Shown piece by piece: positions 1 to 8,000 of a stretch of DNA of 64,000 nt. Made by a program: the position numbers and the translations under genes. The stretch lies in contig JAWKVC010000006.1 of assembly GCA_041398245.1 (NCBI GenBank), positions 124,001 through 188,000 of the forward strand, written 5' to 3'. The stretch is from UBA7672 sp041398245 (GTDB taxonomy: Bacteria > Pseudomonadota > Alphaproteobacteria > Caulobacterales > Hyphomonadaceae). Position 1 is the stretch's first letter. The number at the start of each line of letters is the position of its first letter. Below the pieces are notes generated by a model. The model made no database searches. It was given only the letters and a program-made list of their open reading frames with translations, and was not told the origin of the DNA.

Positions 1-750
1 CTGTCGGGTCTCGAAAAGCGCTTCCCGTCCCAGCTCTCGGGCGGCCAGCGCCAGCGGGTGGCGCTTGCGCGTGCGCTTGCGATCGAGCCGAGCGTGCTTC
101 TGCTGGACGAACCGTTCGGGGCGCTGGATGCGCGCGTGCGCAAGGACCTGCGCCGCTGGCTGCGCGAAATCCACGACCGCACCGGCCACACAACCCTGTT
201 CGTGACGCACGATCAGGAAGAAGCGCTCGAACTGGCTGACCGCGTCGTCGTGATGAACCGGGGCAGGATCGAACAGTCCGCGACGCCGGACGAAATCTAT
301 GACACGCCTGCAACGCCCTTCGTGTTCTCCTTCATCGGCGAGTCGAGCGTCATTCCGGTCACGGTCGGCAATGGTCGCGCCACGCTGGATGAGCGCGTCA
401 TCGATCTTGATGTCGGCCAGCTCGCCGACGGGCCTGCGCAGCTCTACCTTCGCCCGGAAGACGTCGCGATGGTGACGGATGGCGGGCCGGGCATTCCGGG
501 TCTGGTCGTCTCCACCCGCCGCATTGGCGGCATGCGGCGCGTCACCATCGAGTGCGGACTGGCGCGCCACCGGATCGAGTTCGACGCCCCCGCAGAGACG
601 CGCATTCAGGATTCGCAGCGCCTTCAGGTCCGCATCATTGGCGGCCGCGTCTATGGCGCGGAGCAGGAGGGCTACGCCACGGAAAAGCTGGTCGCCTCGC
701 CGACCACCGATTTCAAATGGGCCAGGGCCGAAGGCTGGCTGGACCGCTAG
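1..750 (+). CDS. cysA: Sulfate/thiosulfate ABC transporter ATP-binding protein (5' end missing)
   Basis: C-terminal 249 residues of an ABC ATPase; the Walker A half lies upstream of the window. The open frame runs from base 1. Visible in order: the signature LSGGQ followed by RQRVALARALA (nt 34-90), Walker B VLLLDEP with the D-loop GALD (about nt 91-130), the switch histidine in FVTHDQEEA (about nt 199-225), then a TOBE-like C-terminal beta domain. The pairing of FSFIGESSVIPV after the ATPase core with this TOBE region is typical of CysA, which energises import of sulfate or thiosulfate through CysTW at the inner membrane. The rest of the cys operon would lie to the left. An ATPase for another oxyanion is possible but less likely. 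Confidence 0.85.
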   Translation: MSGLEKRFPSQLSGGQRQRVALARALAIEPSVLLLDEPFGALDARVRKDLRRWLREIHDRTGHTTLFVTHDQEEALELADRVVVMNRGRIEQSATPDEIYDTPATPFVFSFIGESSVIPVTVGNGRATLDERVIDLDVGQLADGPAQLYLRPEDVAMVTDGGPGIPGLVVSTRRIGGMRRVTIECGLARHRIEFDAPAETRIQDSQRLQVRIIGGRVYGAEQEGYATEKLVASPTTDFKWARAEGWLDR

Positions 751-910
751 CGCGGCCGGCCGGAGGCGGCCAACCCCCTGTTTCCCGTGCGCCCAGCGAA
801 CTGCGCAATCACGTCCGTGGGATTTGCGCGGGGCGAAACAAACCGTGTAGGTTCTCCCAAAGTCCGCAAGGGACGATGGCGGCGGGACCAGAGCCAAGGG
901 AGAGACGATC

Positions 911-1810
911 ATGTGCGACGAGCATACGGAAGCCAGCAACCAGGAATTCTTCCGCGCAGGCGGCATGTCGCGGCGCAGCGCCATCGGCGCCGGCGCAGCC
1001 ACGCTTGCGCTCGCCAACCTCGCGACTGTCGAGGCCGAAGCCCAGACGACAAAGCTGCCCGTGGTCGAGATGGAGTTCGACGTCGACACGCCGGACGGCA
1101 AGGCTGACGTCCACTTCGCGGTTCCCGCTTTCGGCAAGCATCCCGCCGTCCTCGTGTGGCCGGACATCATGGGCCTGCGCCCGGCCTTCAAGGGCATGGG
1201 ACGCCGCCTCGCCGAGGCGGGCTATGCCGTGCTGACGATCAACCCGTTCTATCGTCTGGCGCGCGGACAGGTGTTCGACGCCGAGACCGAGAAGTTCTCG
1301 GATGCGCCGGTGCGTCAGCGTCTAGTCGGCCTGATGCAGCCGACGGTGAGCGATCCGGAGAACACCCGCAAGGACGCGATCGCGATGTTCGCCTGGCTCG
1401 ACAAGCACGGGTCGGTCGACACGAAGAAGAAAGCCGGCACGACGGGCTACTGCATGGGCGGTCCTCTCGTGATGCGCACGGCGGGCTATGTGCCCAACCG
1501 CATCGGTTGCGGCGCCACCTTCCACGGCGGCGGACTGCTGACAGGCGCGCCGACGAGCCCACACCTGCTGATCCCGCAGATGAAGGCGACCAACATGCTC
1601 CATTGCGTGGCGCAGAATGACGACGCGCAGGATGCGACGGTGAAGGACAAGCTGCGCGACGAATACGCCAAGACCCAGATCAAGGCCGAGATTGAGGTCT
1701 ATCCGGCGCAGCACGGATGGTGCCCGACGGATAGCCAGGTCTATGATGAAACACAGGCCGAGAAGGCGTGGACGCGCCTGCTGGCCAACTTCAAGGCCGG
1801 CCTGAAGTAG
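911..1810 (+). CDS. Dienelactone hydrolase family protein with Tat-type signal
   Basis: A 299-residue alpha/beta hydrolase. The N-terminus carries a twin-arginine motif (SRRSAIGAG, residues 20-28) followed by an Ala/Leu-rich stretch ending near AEAQ, so export in folded form by the Tat system is likely. The core matches dienelactone hydrolases: the nucleophile cysteine sits in GYCMGG (about residue 180) and the late histidine in QHGW (about residue 268). Family members hydrolyse dienelactones or related esters; the true substrate is unknown. A GGGAGAG ribosome site at 898-904 supports the ATG at 911. It is a single gene facing a convergent membrane protein gene, with a hairpin between them. 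Confidence 0.85.
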   Translation: MCDEHTEASNQEFFRAGGMSRRSAIGAGAATLALANLATVEAEAQTTKLPVVEMEFDVDTPDGKADVHFAVPAFGKHPAVLVWPDIMGLRPAFKGMGRRLAEAGYAVLTINPFYRLARGQVFDAETEKFSDAPVRQRLVGLMQPTVSDPENTRKDAIAMFAWLDKHGSVDTKKKAGTTGYCMGGPLVMRTAGYVPNRIGCGATFHGGGLLTGAPTSPHLLIPQMKATNMLHCVAQNDDAQDATVKDKLRDEYAKTQIKAEIEVYPAQHGWCPTDSQVYDETQAEKAWTRLLANFKAGLK

Positions 1811-1835
1811 ATACAATCGCGTTGAAGAAACGGAA

Positions 1836-1864
1836 CGCGGTCCGGCTTTGCCGGGCCGCGCTTG
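1836..1864 (+). terminator. Rho-independent terminator-like hairpin after the dienelactone hydrolase
   Basis: A 10-bp stem (1836-1845 with 1851-1860, one T-G wobble) with a 5-base loop, followed by a partly T-rich stretch (cttgcgtttt). It lies 26 bases after the stop of the hydrolase gene and before the end of the convergent gene, so it may serve both strands. Confidence 0.65.
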
Positions 1865-1891
1865 CGTTTTGGAGGTGATAAGAATCCAAGG

Positions 1892-2323
1892 CTACCGCCT
1901 GACGAGGCGGTGAAGGAACCCAATGAGCATCATCGCCGCATATACGGCTGCGCCGAACAGGGGGCCATAAAACGCGTACGCGTTCCCCGGTAAAAGCAGA
2001 CCAAGCGCGAAGGCGCACGCTGCGATCGATGCGGCCACAATGGCGAGTTCGAGCAGACGCCAACCCATCACACTTTGGCTGTAGCCGATGGCAGCGGCCA
2101 GACGCAGTCCCTGCCACGGGCCGAGCGCAAAGGCCCACATTATCGGCATCAGCGATAGCCAGCGACACAGGAAGTCCAGCGGCCATCGCTCGCTGCCCTT
2201 TGACGTGATCGCTGCACCGACGGCCGCGCAGAGCGGAACGACGACAAAGAACAGCAAGGCCAATGTCCAGCGGAAATCACGCGGTGGCTTGAGTGGCCCG
2301 CGTAGTCCCCTCAACCCCTTCAA
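1892..2323 (-). CDS. Hypothetical multi-pass membrane protein
   Basis: A 143-residue protein made mostly of hydrophobic segments: about residues 20-40, 52-72, 88-107 and 112-136, with a basic N-terminus and a C-terminal HRLVRR. I do not recognise a family. The start is uncertain: the frame opens with TTG at 2323 and there is no ATG before the second membrane segment. It begins 4 bases after the stop of the Rieske oxygenase gene on the same strand, so the two are probably co-transcribed. Its role could be linked to the oxygenase, but nothing in the sequence shows this. Confidence 0.6.
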   Translation of the reverse strand: MKGLRGLRGPLKPPRDFRWTLALLFFVVVPLCAAVGAAITSKGSERWPLDFLCRWLSLMPIMWAFALGPWQGLRLAAAIGYSQSVMGWRLLELAIVAASIAACAFALGLLLPGNAYAFYGPLFGAAVYAAMMLIGFLHRLVRR

Positions 2324-2327
2324 CGCA

Positions 2328-3458
2328 CTAGCTCCGCCACCTCAACGTGCGTGGTTCGATCGGATTGACGAAGGGCCGGCCCTCGGAGCGGGACGCGGCC
2401 CATTCCTTCTTCAGCACCTGATACCACTTGGCCTGCACGTCGATGTCGTCGATCCAGAGCATGTTCTTCTGGTAGGCCATGCCCCTGTTCTGCAAGTTCA
2501 CCATGCGGCCGTCCTGGCCGAGGAATTTCTTCGCGGCCGGAATCAGGATCGGCAGCATCACATCCAGGAACGGTGCGCCCTTCCAGAAGGTGATCTGCGT
2601 GATGCGCGTCTTCTTCGGCTGGATCGGCGTCAGGCAAGTCAGCGTGAAGATGCGGGCTTTCTTCGCCTCGACGATTTCCCACCGGAAGCCCGGAATCTGG
2701 AAGGCGATCTCGGTCGTCACCTCCGAGCCCATCAGCGCGCGATAGGCCAGCGAATTGCCCGATGGCTGGTGCCGGGCAAGCGCCCAGCCGCGCTCGGCTG
2801 GAACGAACGGCTTCTCCTTCAGGCGCAGGCCGGTTGAAGGCGGGCGCCACCACCATTGATTGTGCACGAAGGGCACGTGCGCCGGGTCCATCAGGCCGAC
2901 GACGGCGTCGTCCATGTGCGCGTTGAAGATCTGGTGCACAATGAATTTCGGATTGACCCCTTCGCCGATGTCGAAGGCGGGCGGCGGCGCAGCCGGCGGG
3001 TCCTCGCTGCGTGGATTGTCGGCGACATAGATGAAGATCATGCCGTTGACCTCGTGCACCGGATAGCGGCGCACGCGCACGCGATCCGTCGCGAAATCCT
3101 CTGGCGAAGGCAGCGAAGGCATCAGCTTACACTGGCCGTCCGTGCCAAAGCGCCAGCCGTGATACGGGCACTGGATCGTCGGTTCGCCGTCCGTGTCGAT
3201 CTGACGGCCCGCGGACAACGGCACGAGCCTGTGCGGGCAGATGTCGCGCAGCGCGAACGCCTCGCCCGCCTCGGTGCGGGCCAGCAGCACGGGCTGGCCG
3301 AGAATGATGCGGCGGAAATGCTTGCCCGGCTCCAGCGTTTTGGAGGCGCAGGCGAAATACCAGCTGTCGGTCAGCCAGCCTTCGGCGCTGATCCCGGCCG
3401 ATTTCGTGAGGGTTCCGTCTGCCATGCTTCCGATTGCCGGATGGGAGGATTGTGTCAT
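2328..3458 (-). CDS. Rieske [2Fe-2S] aromatic ring-hydroxylating oxygenase, alpha subunit-like
   Basis: About 376 residues. The Rieske cluster ligands appear as CPHR and, about 20 residues later, CPYHGW. The downstream half has the mononuclear iron motif D-x2-H-x4-H in LMDPAHVPFVH, as in vanillate demethylase and pheophorbide oxygenase-type enzymes. Such proteins take electrons from a reductase and hydroxylate or demethylate an aromatic or polycyclic substrate; the substrate here is unknown and no reductase gene is adjacent. Start chosen at ATG 3458; ATG 3425 is the other candidate. A longer frame to 3578 would overlap the coq7 start and is rejected. It is divergent from coq7 with about 50 bases between, so promoters overlap. 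Confidence 0.85.
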   Translation of the reverse strand: MTQSSHPAIGSMADGTLTKSAGISAEGWLTDSWYFACASKTLEPGKHFRRIILGQPVLLARTEAGEAFALRDICPHRLVPLSAGRQIDTDGEPTIQCPYHGWRFGTDGQCKLMPSLPSPEDFATDRVRVRRYPVHEVNGMIFIYVADNPRSEDPPAAPPPAFDIGEGVNPKFIVHQIFNAHMDDAVVGLMDPAHVPFVHNQWWWRPPSTGLRLKEKPFVPAERGWALARHQPSGNSLAYRALMGSEVTTEIAFQIPGFRWEIVEAKKARIFTLTCLTPIQPKKTRITQITFWKGAPFLDVMLPILIPAAKKFLGQDGRMVNLQNRGMAYQKNMLWIDDIDVQAKWYQVLKKEWAASRSEGRPFVNPIEPRTLRWRS

Positions 3459-3509
3459 CAAGGTTATCGGATGAATGTCGCTTTGCGTCGAGCGCGACAA
3501 GGGGGAGCA

Positions 3510-4082
3510 ATGGCGCAGAAAAGTCCTGAAGGCCGGATTATCCGTAGGATCCTGCGCGTCAACCATGCTGGCGAGCATGGCGCCGTATCGATCTATTCAG
3601 CGCAGATCGCGTGGGCGAGGCGGCGGGCGCCCGACATTCTGGCGTGGCTCGAAGAAACGATTGCTCACGAACAGAAGCATCGGGCGCTGTTCCGGGAGGC
3701 GATGCCTGAAAGGGCAGCAAAGCCTTGCCGGCTCATGTCCGTCTGGTCGATTGGCGGCATAGTCCTGGGATGGTTCACTGCGCGGATGGGACGCGCCGGC
3801 GTGATGGCGTGCACGGCAGCTGTCGAGCGGACCGTCTACCGGCATCTTGTGGAACAGCAGGCCTTCCTCGAACAGCATGACAGCGCGCTGTTGAACATCG
3901 TCGCGGCGGTGCAGTTGGAAGAAGACGGCCATCTGGCGCACGCCGAGGCCAATCTGACTGGCGGCGGCTGGCTGGCGAAGGCGATCTATCCCGTAGTGAG
4001 TGCAGCGACGGAGTTCATGATCTTCCTGTCGACGCGTGGGGACAGTCTGCGATTGCGATCCGCCATGAAGGCGCGGGCATGA
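3510..4082 (+). CDS. coq7: Demethoxyubiquinone hydroxylase family protein (Coq7-like)
   Basis: A 190-residue diiron protein. Carboxylate and histidine ligands typical of Coq7 are visible: the Glu in NHAGEHGA near the N-terminus, HEQKH, the Glu in AAVERTVYRH, and EEDGH near the C-terminal third. Coq7 hydroxylates demethoxyubiquinone in the penultimate step of aerobic ubiquinone synthesis at the inner membrane. The ATG at 3510 follows GGGGGAG at 3501-3507. The frame is open much further upstream (to about 2856) but that is the shadow of the oxygenase on the other strand. The stop overlaps the next start (ATGA), so translation with the GFA gene is coupled. Confidence 0.85.
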   Translation: MAQKSPEGRIIRRILRVNHAGEHGAVSIYSAQIAWARRRAPDILAWLEETIAHEQKHRALFREAMPERAAKPCRLMSVWSIGGIVLGWFTARMGRAGVMACTAAVERTVYRHLVEQQAFLEQHDSALLNIVAAVQLEEDGHLAHAEANLTGGGWLAKAIYPVVSAATEFMIFLSTRGDSLRLRSAMKARA

Positions 4083-4606
4083 CCAGAGCGGGTGCCAGCA
4101 AGGTGGCGAAAAAGCAGAAGACCCCATCGAAGGCGGCCGAGACGATCTCCGGCGCGTGTCTGTGTGGCGGTGTCGTGATCGAGACCGATGTCCCTGTGTT
4201 CTGGGCCTGGCATGATCATTCGGAGCCCAGCCGCCGCGCCCACGGCGCCGCGTACGCGACCTATGTCGGCTGCTGGGCCAGCAAGGTGCGGATCGCGAAG
4301 GGCGAGGGCCTTGTCACGCGGTATGAGGATCAGGAGCGTGGGCAGACGCGCAGCTTCTGCTCGCGCTGCGGTACGCAGGTCATGTTCACCCGCAAGCGCT
4401 CGGCGAAATGGGTGAACATCCCCCGCGCCCTGTTTGGCGACCGCACGGGCCGCGAGGCGAAGTATCACGTCGCCCACGATCAGATGCGGGACTGGGCCTA
4501 TCTCGGCCAGCCGGTCGGCCCGCTGAAGGGCTATCCCGGCGTCAGCATCGAGAAGACGCGCAGACACCCGCGCGCAAAGTCGCCGACGAATCTGTTCGAG
4601 GTGTAG
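4079..4606 (+). CDS. GFA (glutathione-dependent formaldehyde-activating enzyme-like) family protein
   Basis: A 175-residue protein with the zinc-binding cysteine pattern of the Gfa/CENP-V fold: CLCGG near residue 25, then a conserved aspartate/histidine-rich WAWHDHSEPSRR stretch, a lone Cys in VGCWAS, and CSRCGTQ around residue 97. Several family members have been called formaldehyde-activating, but most have no proven activity, so I give the family only. The ATG at 4079 overlaps the coq7 stop (ATGA), indicating a two-gene operon. The basic N-terminal 20 residues are poorly conserved looking and could be dispensable. Confidence 0.8.
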   Translation: MTRAGASKVAKKQKTPSKAAETISGACLCGGVVIETDVPVFWAWHDHSEPSRRAHGAAYATYVGCWASKVRIAKGEGLVTRYEDQERGQTRSFCSRCGTQVMFTRKRSAKWVNIPRALFGDRTGREAKYHVAHDQMRDWAYLGQPVGPLKGYPGVSIEKTRRHPRAKSPTNLFEV

Positions 4607-4624
4607 GACGAGGACGCGCCCGCG

Positions 4625-4885
4625 CTAGTACGCCGGCAGCAGTTCGCTGTGATTGATCAGCAGCGTGGCGCCGCATTCCTGCTCGATGAGATAGGCAGGA
4701 TCGCGCTTGTTCGCCGGTTGCCGAACCGTCGAGCCATTCATTGTGCGTTCGAGATAATGGGTGAAGACCTTGAGGACGATGCCGTCACTGGGTCTTCCCT
4801 GATCAGCCCACCGAACACGCGCGCCGGGCTGGTACGCAACTTTTCGAAGTATCATGTACTGCCTGAACCGAATTGGCCCCCACAT
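4625..4885 (-). CDS. DUF2945-type (Tudor-like) small protein
   Basis: An 86-residue protein. The segment YQPGARVRWADQG followed by GIVLKV and, after a linker, KRDPAYLIEQE and NHSELLPA matches the pattern of DUF2945/hypervirulence-associated TUDOR domain proteins (a single small beta barrel). Function unknown. ATG 4885 has no clear ribosome site; ATG 4855 (about 76 residues) would retain the whole domain and may be the true start. Convergent with the GFA gene, 18 bases apart. Confidence 0.6.
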   Translation of the reverse strand: MWGPIRFRQYMILRKVAYQPGARVRWADQGRPSDGIVLKVFTHYLERTMNGSTVRQPANKRDPAYLIEQECGATLLINHSELLPAY

Positions 4886-5202
4886 GAACCCACTGTCACA
4901 TAGATGTTGCAGACGGGCAGCGGATGCAAGGCGACAAATGTGCTCGCCTGGAACGCGACTGCAGGTTCTGGCGTATTCGTGAACGATTGGTGAGATGCTG
5001 GCCGCGTGGCGGGCCGGAAAATCGCCGAAGCCCTTGAAATATGCGGCCCCGCGGCGCGCAGGGTTTTCCGCAGCGTGATCCCTGTCCGAATGGTCATCGC
5101 GGAACCTGCAACCAGGGCAGGGGAACTCCGTTGTCGGGTCAAGGACGGGCGGTCTTGCCGCTGCGTGGGGATTTGACCCGGAAACGAGTAGAGGACTCCG
5201 AC
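4886..5202. other. 317-base intergenic region, no gene recognised
   Basis: The gap lies between the divergent DUF2945 gene and the EF-hand gene and should hold both promoters. I looked for a short gene, an RNA hairpin and a stress sigma promoter and could not support any of them. Confidence 0.5.
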
Positions 5203-5496
5203 ATGATGAAATCGCTGATCGCCGTTGCGACCATTGCCGTGCTGGCCGCTCCGGTGCTGGCGCAGACGCCGACTGCTCCGCCCAAGTCCAAGTCGATGGT
5301 GGAAGAAGCCTTCTCCAAACACGACGCTGACAAGGACGGCACGCTGTCGCTGACCGAAGTGCAAGCCGTCGAGTCGAAAGTCACGCAGGCGGATTTCGAC
5401 AAGTACGACAGCGACAAGAGCAAGGCCCTGTCTCTGGCCGAGTTCAGCAAGTGGGTTGAAGCAACGATGACAGCGCCGGCTTCGAAGCCGGGCTGA
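5203..5496 (+). CDS. Secreted EF-hand calcium-binding protein
   Basis: A 97-residue protein with a cleavable signal peptide (hydrophobic AVATIAVLAAPVLA, cleavage after LAQ at about residue 21). It carries two EF-hand loops: DADKDGTLSLTE, with canonical Asp/Asp/Asp ligands, and DSDKSKALSLAE, in which the usual glycine at position 6 is replaced. It probably binds calcium in the periplasm or outside the cell; a partner is not evident. ATG 5203 is preceded by GAGG; ATG 5206 is an alternative. A strong terminator follows 24 bases after the stop, so it is a single-gene unit. Confidence 0.75.
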   Translation: MMKSLIAVATIAVLAAPVLAQTPTAPPKSKSMVEEAFSKHDADKDGTLSLTEVQAVESKVTQADFDKYDSDKSKALSLAEFSKWVEATMTAPASKPG

Positions 5497-5520
5497 TCGG
5501 GGAAGACATATGGATGGAAA

Positions 5521-5554
5521 AGGGCGCGGGAGTGATCCCGCGCCCTTCGTTTTT
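5521..5554 (+). terminator. Rho-independent terminator
   Basis: Perfect 10-bp stem (5521-5530 with 5537-5546), 6-base loop, then TCGTTTTT. It closes the EF-hand gene and also sits next to the end of the convergent lipoprotein gene. Confidence 0.9.
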
Positions 5555-5577
5555 CCGTCGTCCGGAAGCTGCTCGCG

Positions 5578-6045
5578 TCAGTGGATCATCACGTTGACGG
5601 TGCGGGTCTCCGTAACGGGCGCGTCAGCCTCGGCGCTGTCGTGCTTCTCCAGCTTCACCTTGGCGATGACGCCCGATTTCATTGGCTGCACCTTGATGAC
5701 GTGATGCACTGTGCCGTCAGGCATGGTCTCGTCGGAGGCGCTGACGATACTGACCTGCGCCGGATCTTCCGGCGTCGCGGTCCAGGTCACGCCTGCAGCC
5801 GTCGGCAGATGAATGCTTTCGATTTTCGACGTGTCGGTGTGGAACATGAAGCCGTCCGGCGTTTCATCCGTGTTGGCGTCATCCGCCATGTCCGCGGCCA
5901 TCATGTCGGAGTCCATCGCGCCGTGGCCTGCATTTGCGTCGGCGGGCATCGTGTCGGCCGCGGGCGTCGTATCTGCAGGCTTTTCGGCTTCACCGCCGCA
6001 TGCGGCGAGGGCCAGAGCGGAAAGTGACAGGATCGCTGTGCGCAT
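5578..6045 (-). CDS. Hypothetical lipoprotein with Met/Asp-rich linker
   Basis: A 155-residue protein. The first 16 residues form a lipoprotein signal with lipobox LAAC. Residues about 30-65 are a low-complexity segment rich in Ala, Asp, Met and Thr, including HGAMDSDMMAADMADD, which could bind a soft metal but may be only a spacer. The remainder looks like a small beta domain. No family recognised. The GAGGAG ribosome site 7 bases before ATG 6045 supports the start. It is convergent with the EF-hand gene; both are small envelope proteins, with no other sign of a link. Confidence 0.7.
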   Translation of the reverse strand: MRTAILSLSALALAACGGEAEKPADTTPAADTMPADANAGHGAMDSDMMAADMADDANTDETPDGFMFHTDTSKIESIHLPTAAGVTWTATPEDPAQVSIVSASDETMPDGTVHHVIKVQPMKSGVIAKVKLEKHDSAEADAPVTETRTVNVMIH

Positions 6046-6085
6046 GGTTCGTCTCCTCAGTCGTTTTGACCCGTCTAACCCCTGA

Positions 6086-6541
6086 TCACTTAGGGTGATA
6101 GTGGTGATCGGCCATTCGGCTCCAGCCTTTTTTGGTCTTTGCTTCTACAACCCAATGCATTCCGCCGGAATCAGCGGGCCAGAACACCTGCCGCGCCAGC
6201 CCTGCGTCCATCTGCGCCTCGAAACAGACGGCCTGCGGATGGATGTCGGAGGCGTCCGCGAGCCGGCCTGAACTCTTCTTGCCGTCATTGGTGTAGGACC
6301 AGAATGTGAGCACGCCATCCTTGTCCGGACCGAAGAAACAGGTCTCGCGATAGGATTTCGGTGCGCCCTTCGCCTTGAAGGTCCACTCGGCTTCCAGCCG
6401 CACATAGCCGTCGCCGAATTTCTCATAGGCGCGCGTACAGGCGATAGGCCCCATTGGCGTATCCGCCTTCGCCTCCCAGTGGCCAAGAAGCGGCGCCATT
6501 GGCCCCAGCTTCCCGCGCCCCTTCTTCCACCCCTGCGCCAT
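6086..6541 (-). CDS. Hypothetical cytoplasmic beta-barrel-like protein
   Basis: A 151-residue protein without a signal peptide. PLLGHWEAKADTPMGP near the N-terminus and the alternating pattern afterwards resemble lipocalin/nitrobindin-like or DUF1579-type proteins that begin with a LLGxW strand, but the match is loose and I do not assign a function. The C-terminus is histidine-rich (ADHHYHPK). The start ATG 6541 has GGGAG 7 bases upstream. It lies 66 bases downstream of the serine hydrolase operon on the same strand and could be its last gene. Confidence 0.6.
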   Translation of the reverse strand: MAQGWKKGRGKLGPMAPLLGHWEAKADTPMGPIACTRAYEKFGDGYVRLEAEWTFKAKGAPKSYRETCFFGPDKDGVLTFWSYTNDGKKSSGRLADASDIHPQAVCFEAQMDAGLARQVFWPADSGGMHWVVEAKTKKGWSRMADHHYHPK

Positions 6542-6607
6542 CCCGGTCTCCCATCCCTGATATGTCCGGGAAGGAAAGGCCCGCGTGAGGATGAGGTCAA
6601 TCGGGGC

Positions 6608-7996
6608 CTAGTCCGTTTTTGTCGCCTTCTGGTCAACGCCGCCCTGATGGAGGACCAGATAGGCGGGCGCATCGCCGGTCGCGGGCGCGAATGTGATCTG
6701 CGCATCGACGACCTTGAGAAAGAACTTCGTCGGCGATTCCGCAAAGATCGGAAGCTTCGGCTGACCGGTGACCTGCACGTGAAGCTGGCCGCTTTCCAGC
6801 GTGATCGTGAACTTCATCGTGGGCGCGGCGTCCAGCGTGTAGACCCCGACATGGCGCGCAAGCACATCCGGCGGCACGGCAACTTCCACGTGATCGTTCG
6901 TCGGCTTCGGCGTCAGCGGGATGGAGGGGTCCATCAGGTGCATGGCGATGTCTTCGGGAATGCCCGTGCGGTTGCCGAGCAGGACGAGACCGACATTGCG
7001 CTGGGGATCCATGGCGACAATCGCGCCATAACCGCCCGTGCCGCCGTCGTGATAGATGAAGCTGCCGGCTTTCGTCGTTACGGTGATCCAGCCAAGGCCG
7101 ATCTTCGCATTGCCGCCGATCGGAAAGCGCGGCTCCTGGGCAAGCCGCATGGCGCGCTCAAGATCGTTCGCCGGCTCGCCAAGATTCGCGGCGAGAAATG
7201 TCAGCATGTCGCTGACATCCGAGCGCAGGGCGCCAGCGCCAGGCATGCTGGGAAGATCCCAGTTCGCCGTCGGCGCGCCTTCGGCCGTATGGCCAGTCGC
7301 CAGCCGGGCCTTCATCTCCGGCGTCAGTGTGATCGCCGTCGACGTCATCTGCAGCGGATCGAGAATGCGCGAGCGGACAGCTGTCTCGAAGTCCGATCCA
7401 TTCCGGTAAGCGAGAATCTGGCCCAATACGCCCATGCCGAGATTGGAGTATTCGAACTCCGCACCGGGATCGCGGGGCAGCTCGTAGCTCTGCAGGAAAT
7501 CGTTCAGCATCTCTCGCGTGTAGGCGGCATAGGGATTCGCCATGTCGACCTTCGACAGATCGAGATTGCCGGGCAGGCGCGGCAGACCGGAATTCTGCTC
7601 GGCCAGATTCGCCAGCGTGATCACCTTGCCGTCGCGCGTGGGCAGGTTCATGCCCGGCGGCGCATATTGCTGCGCCGGAACGTCGAGCGAGACTTCGCCC
7701 TTCCTCACCATGTCCGCGAGCAGGGTGGTGGTGAAGACTTTCGTTACCGAGCCGATCTCGAACACCGTGTCGGGTCCAAGAGGCGGTCTGTCTTCGCCGG
7801 GATCGCCATAGCTCACGATCCGTGTAGAGCCGTCCGCTTCCATCACGCCAAGCACCAGACCCGTCGCGCGCCCGTCGTCCACGCGTGACTTCAGGATCTC
7901 CGTCAGGGTCGCATCGTCGGGAAAGGCGGGCGTCTGGGCCATGGCTGCTCCCGTCAGCAAGGCAGCAAGGGCGGCGGGGAGGAGGATGTTTCGCAT
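6608..7996 (-). CDS. Serine hydrolase, class C beta-lactamase-related family
   Basis: A 462-residue exported protein with a signal peptide ending near MAQT (residue 21). The penicillin-binding fold motifs are all present: SVTK at residues 83-86 (nucleophile serine and general-base lysine), YSN around residue 176, and HDGGTGGYG around residue 317 in place of KTG. Such proteins include D-aminopeptidases, esterases and beta-lactamase-like enzymes; the C-terminal 120 residues are a separate lipocalin-like beta domain seen in many of these. It is the third gene of an operon led by an ECF sigma factor, so expression is probably sigma-controlled. True beta-lactamase activity should not be assumed. 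Confidence 0.85.
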   Translation of the reverse strand: MRNILLPAALAALLTGAAMAQTPAFPDDATLTEILKSRVDDGRATGLVLGVMEADGSTRIVSYGDPGEDRPPLGPDTVFEIGSVTKVFTTTLLADMVRKGEVSLDVPAQQYAPPGMNLPTRDGKVITLANLAEQNSGLPRLPGNLDLSKVDMANPYAAYTREMLNDFLQSYELPRDPGAEFEYSNLGMGVLGQILAYRNGSDFETAVRSRILDPLQMTSTAITLTPEMKARLATGHTAEGAPTANWDLPSMPGAGALRSDVSDMLTFLAANLGEPANDLERAMRLAQEPRFPIGGNAKIGLGWITVTTKAGSFIYHDGGTGGYGAIVAMDPQRNVGLVLLGNRTGIPEDIAMHLMDPSIPLTPKPTNDHVEVAVPPDVLARHVGVYTLDAAPTMKFTITLESGQLHVQVTGQPKLPIFAESPTKFFLKVVDAQITFAPATGDAPAYLVLHQGGVDQKATKTD

Positions 7997-8000
7997 CAGT

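Noticed and set aside
2856..3509. N-terminal extension of Coq7 back to 2856
   Set aside because: The region is antisense to the Rieske oxygenase and unrelated to Coq7; a clear ribosome site precedes ATG 3510.
5101..5140. GGAAC...CGTT resembling an EcfG (general stress sigma) promoter before the EF-hand gene
   Set aside because: The GGAAC and CGTT elements are either 23 bases or 2 bases apart, not the 16-17 bases required.
6608..7996. Antibiotic-resistance beta-lactamase
   Set aside because: The KTG element is replaced by HDGG and an extra C-terminal domain is present, as in esterase or peptidase relatives; the same reservation applies to the gene at 50271-51485.
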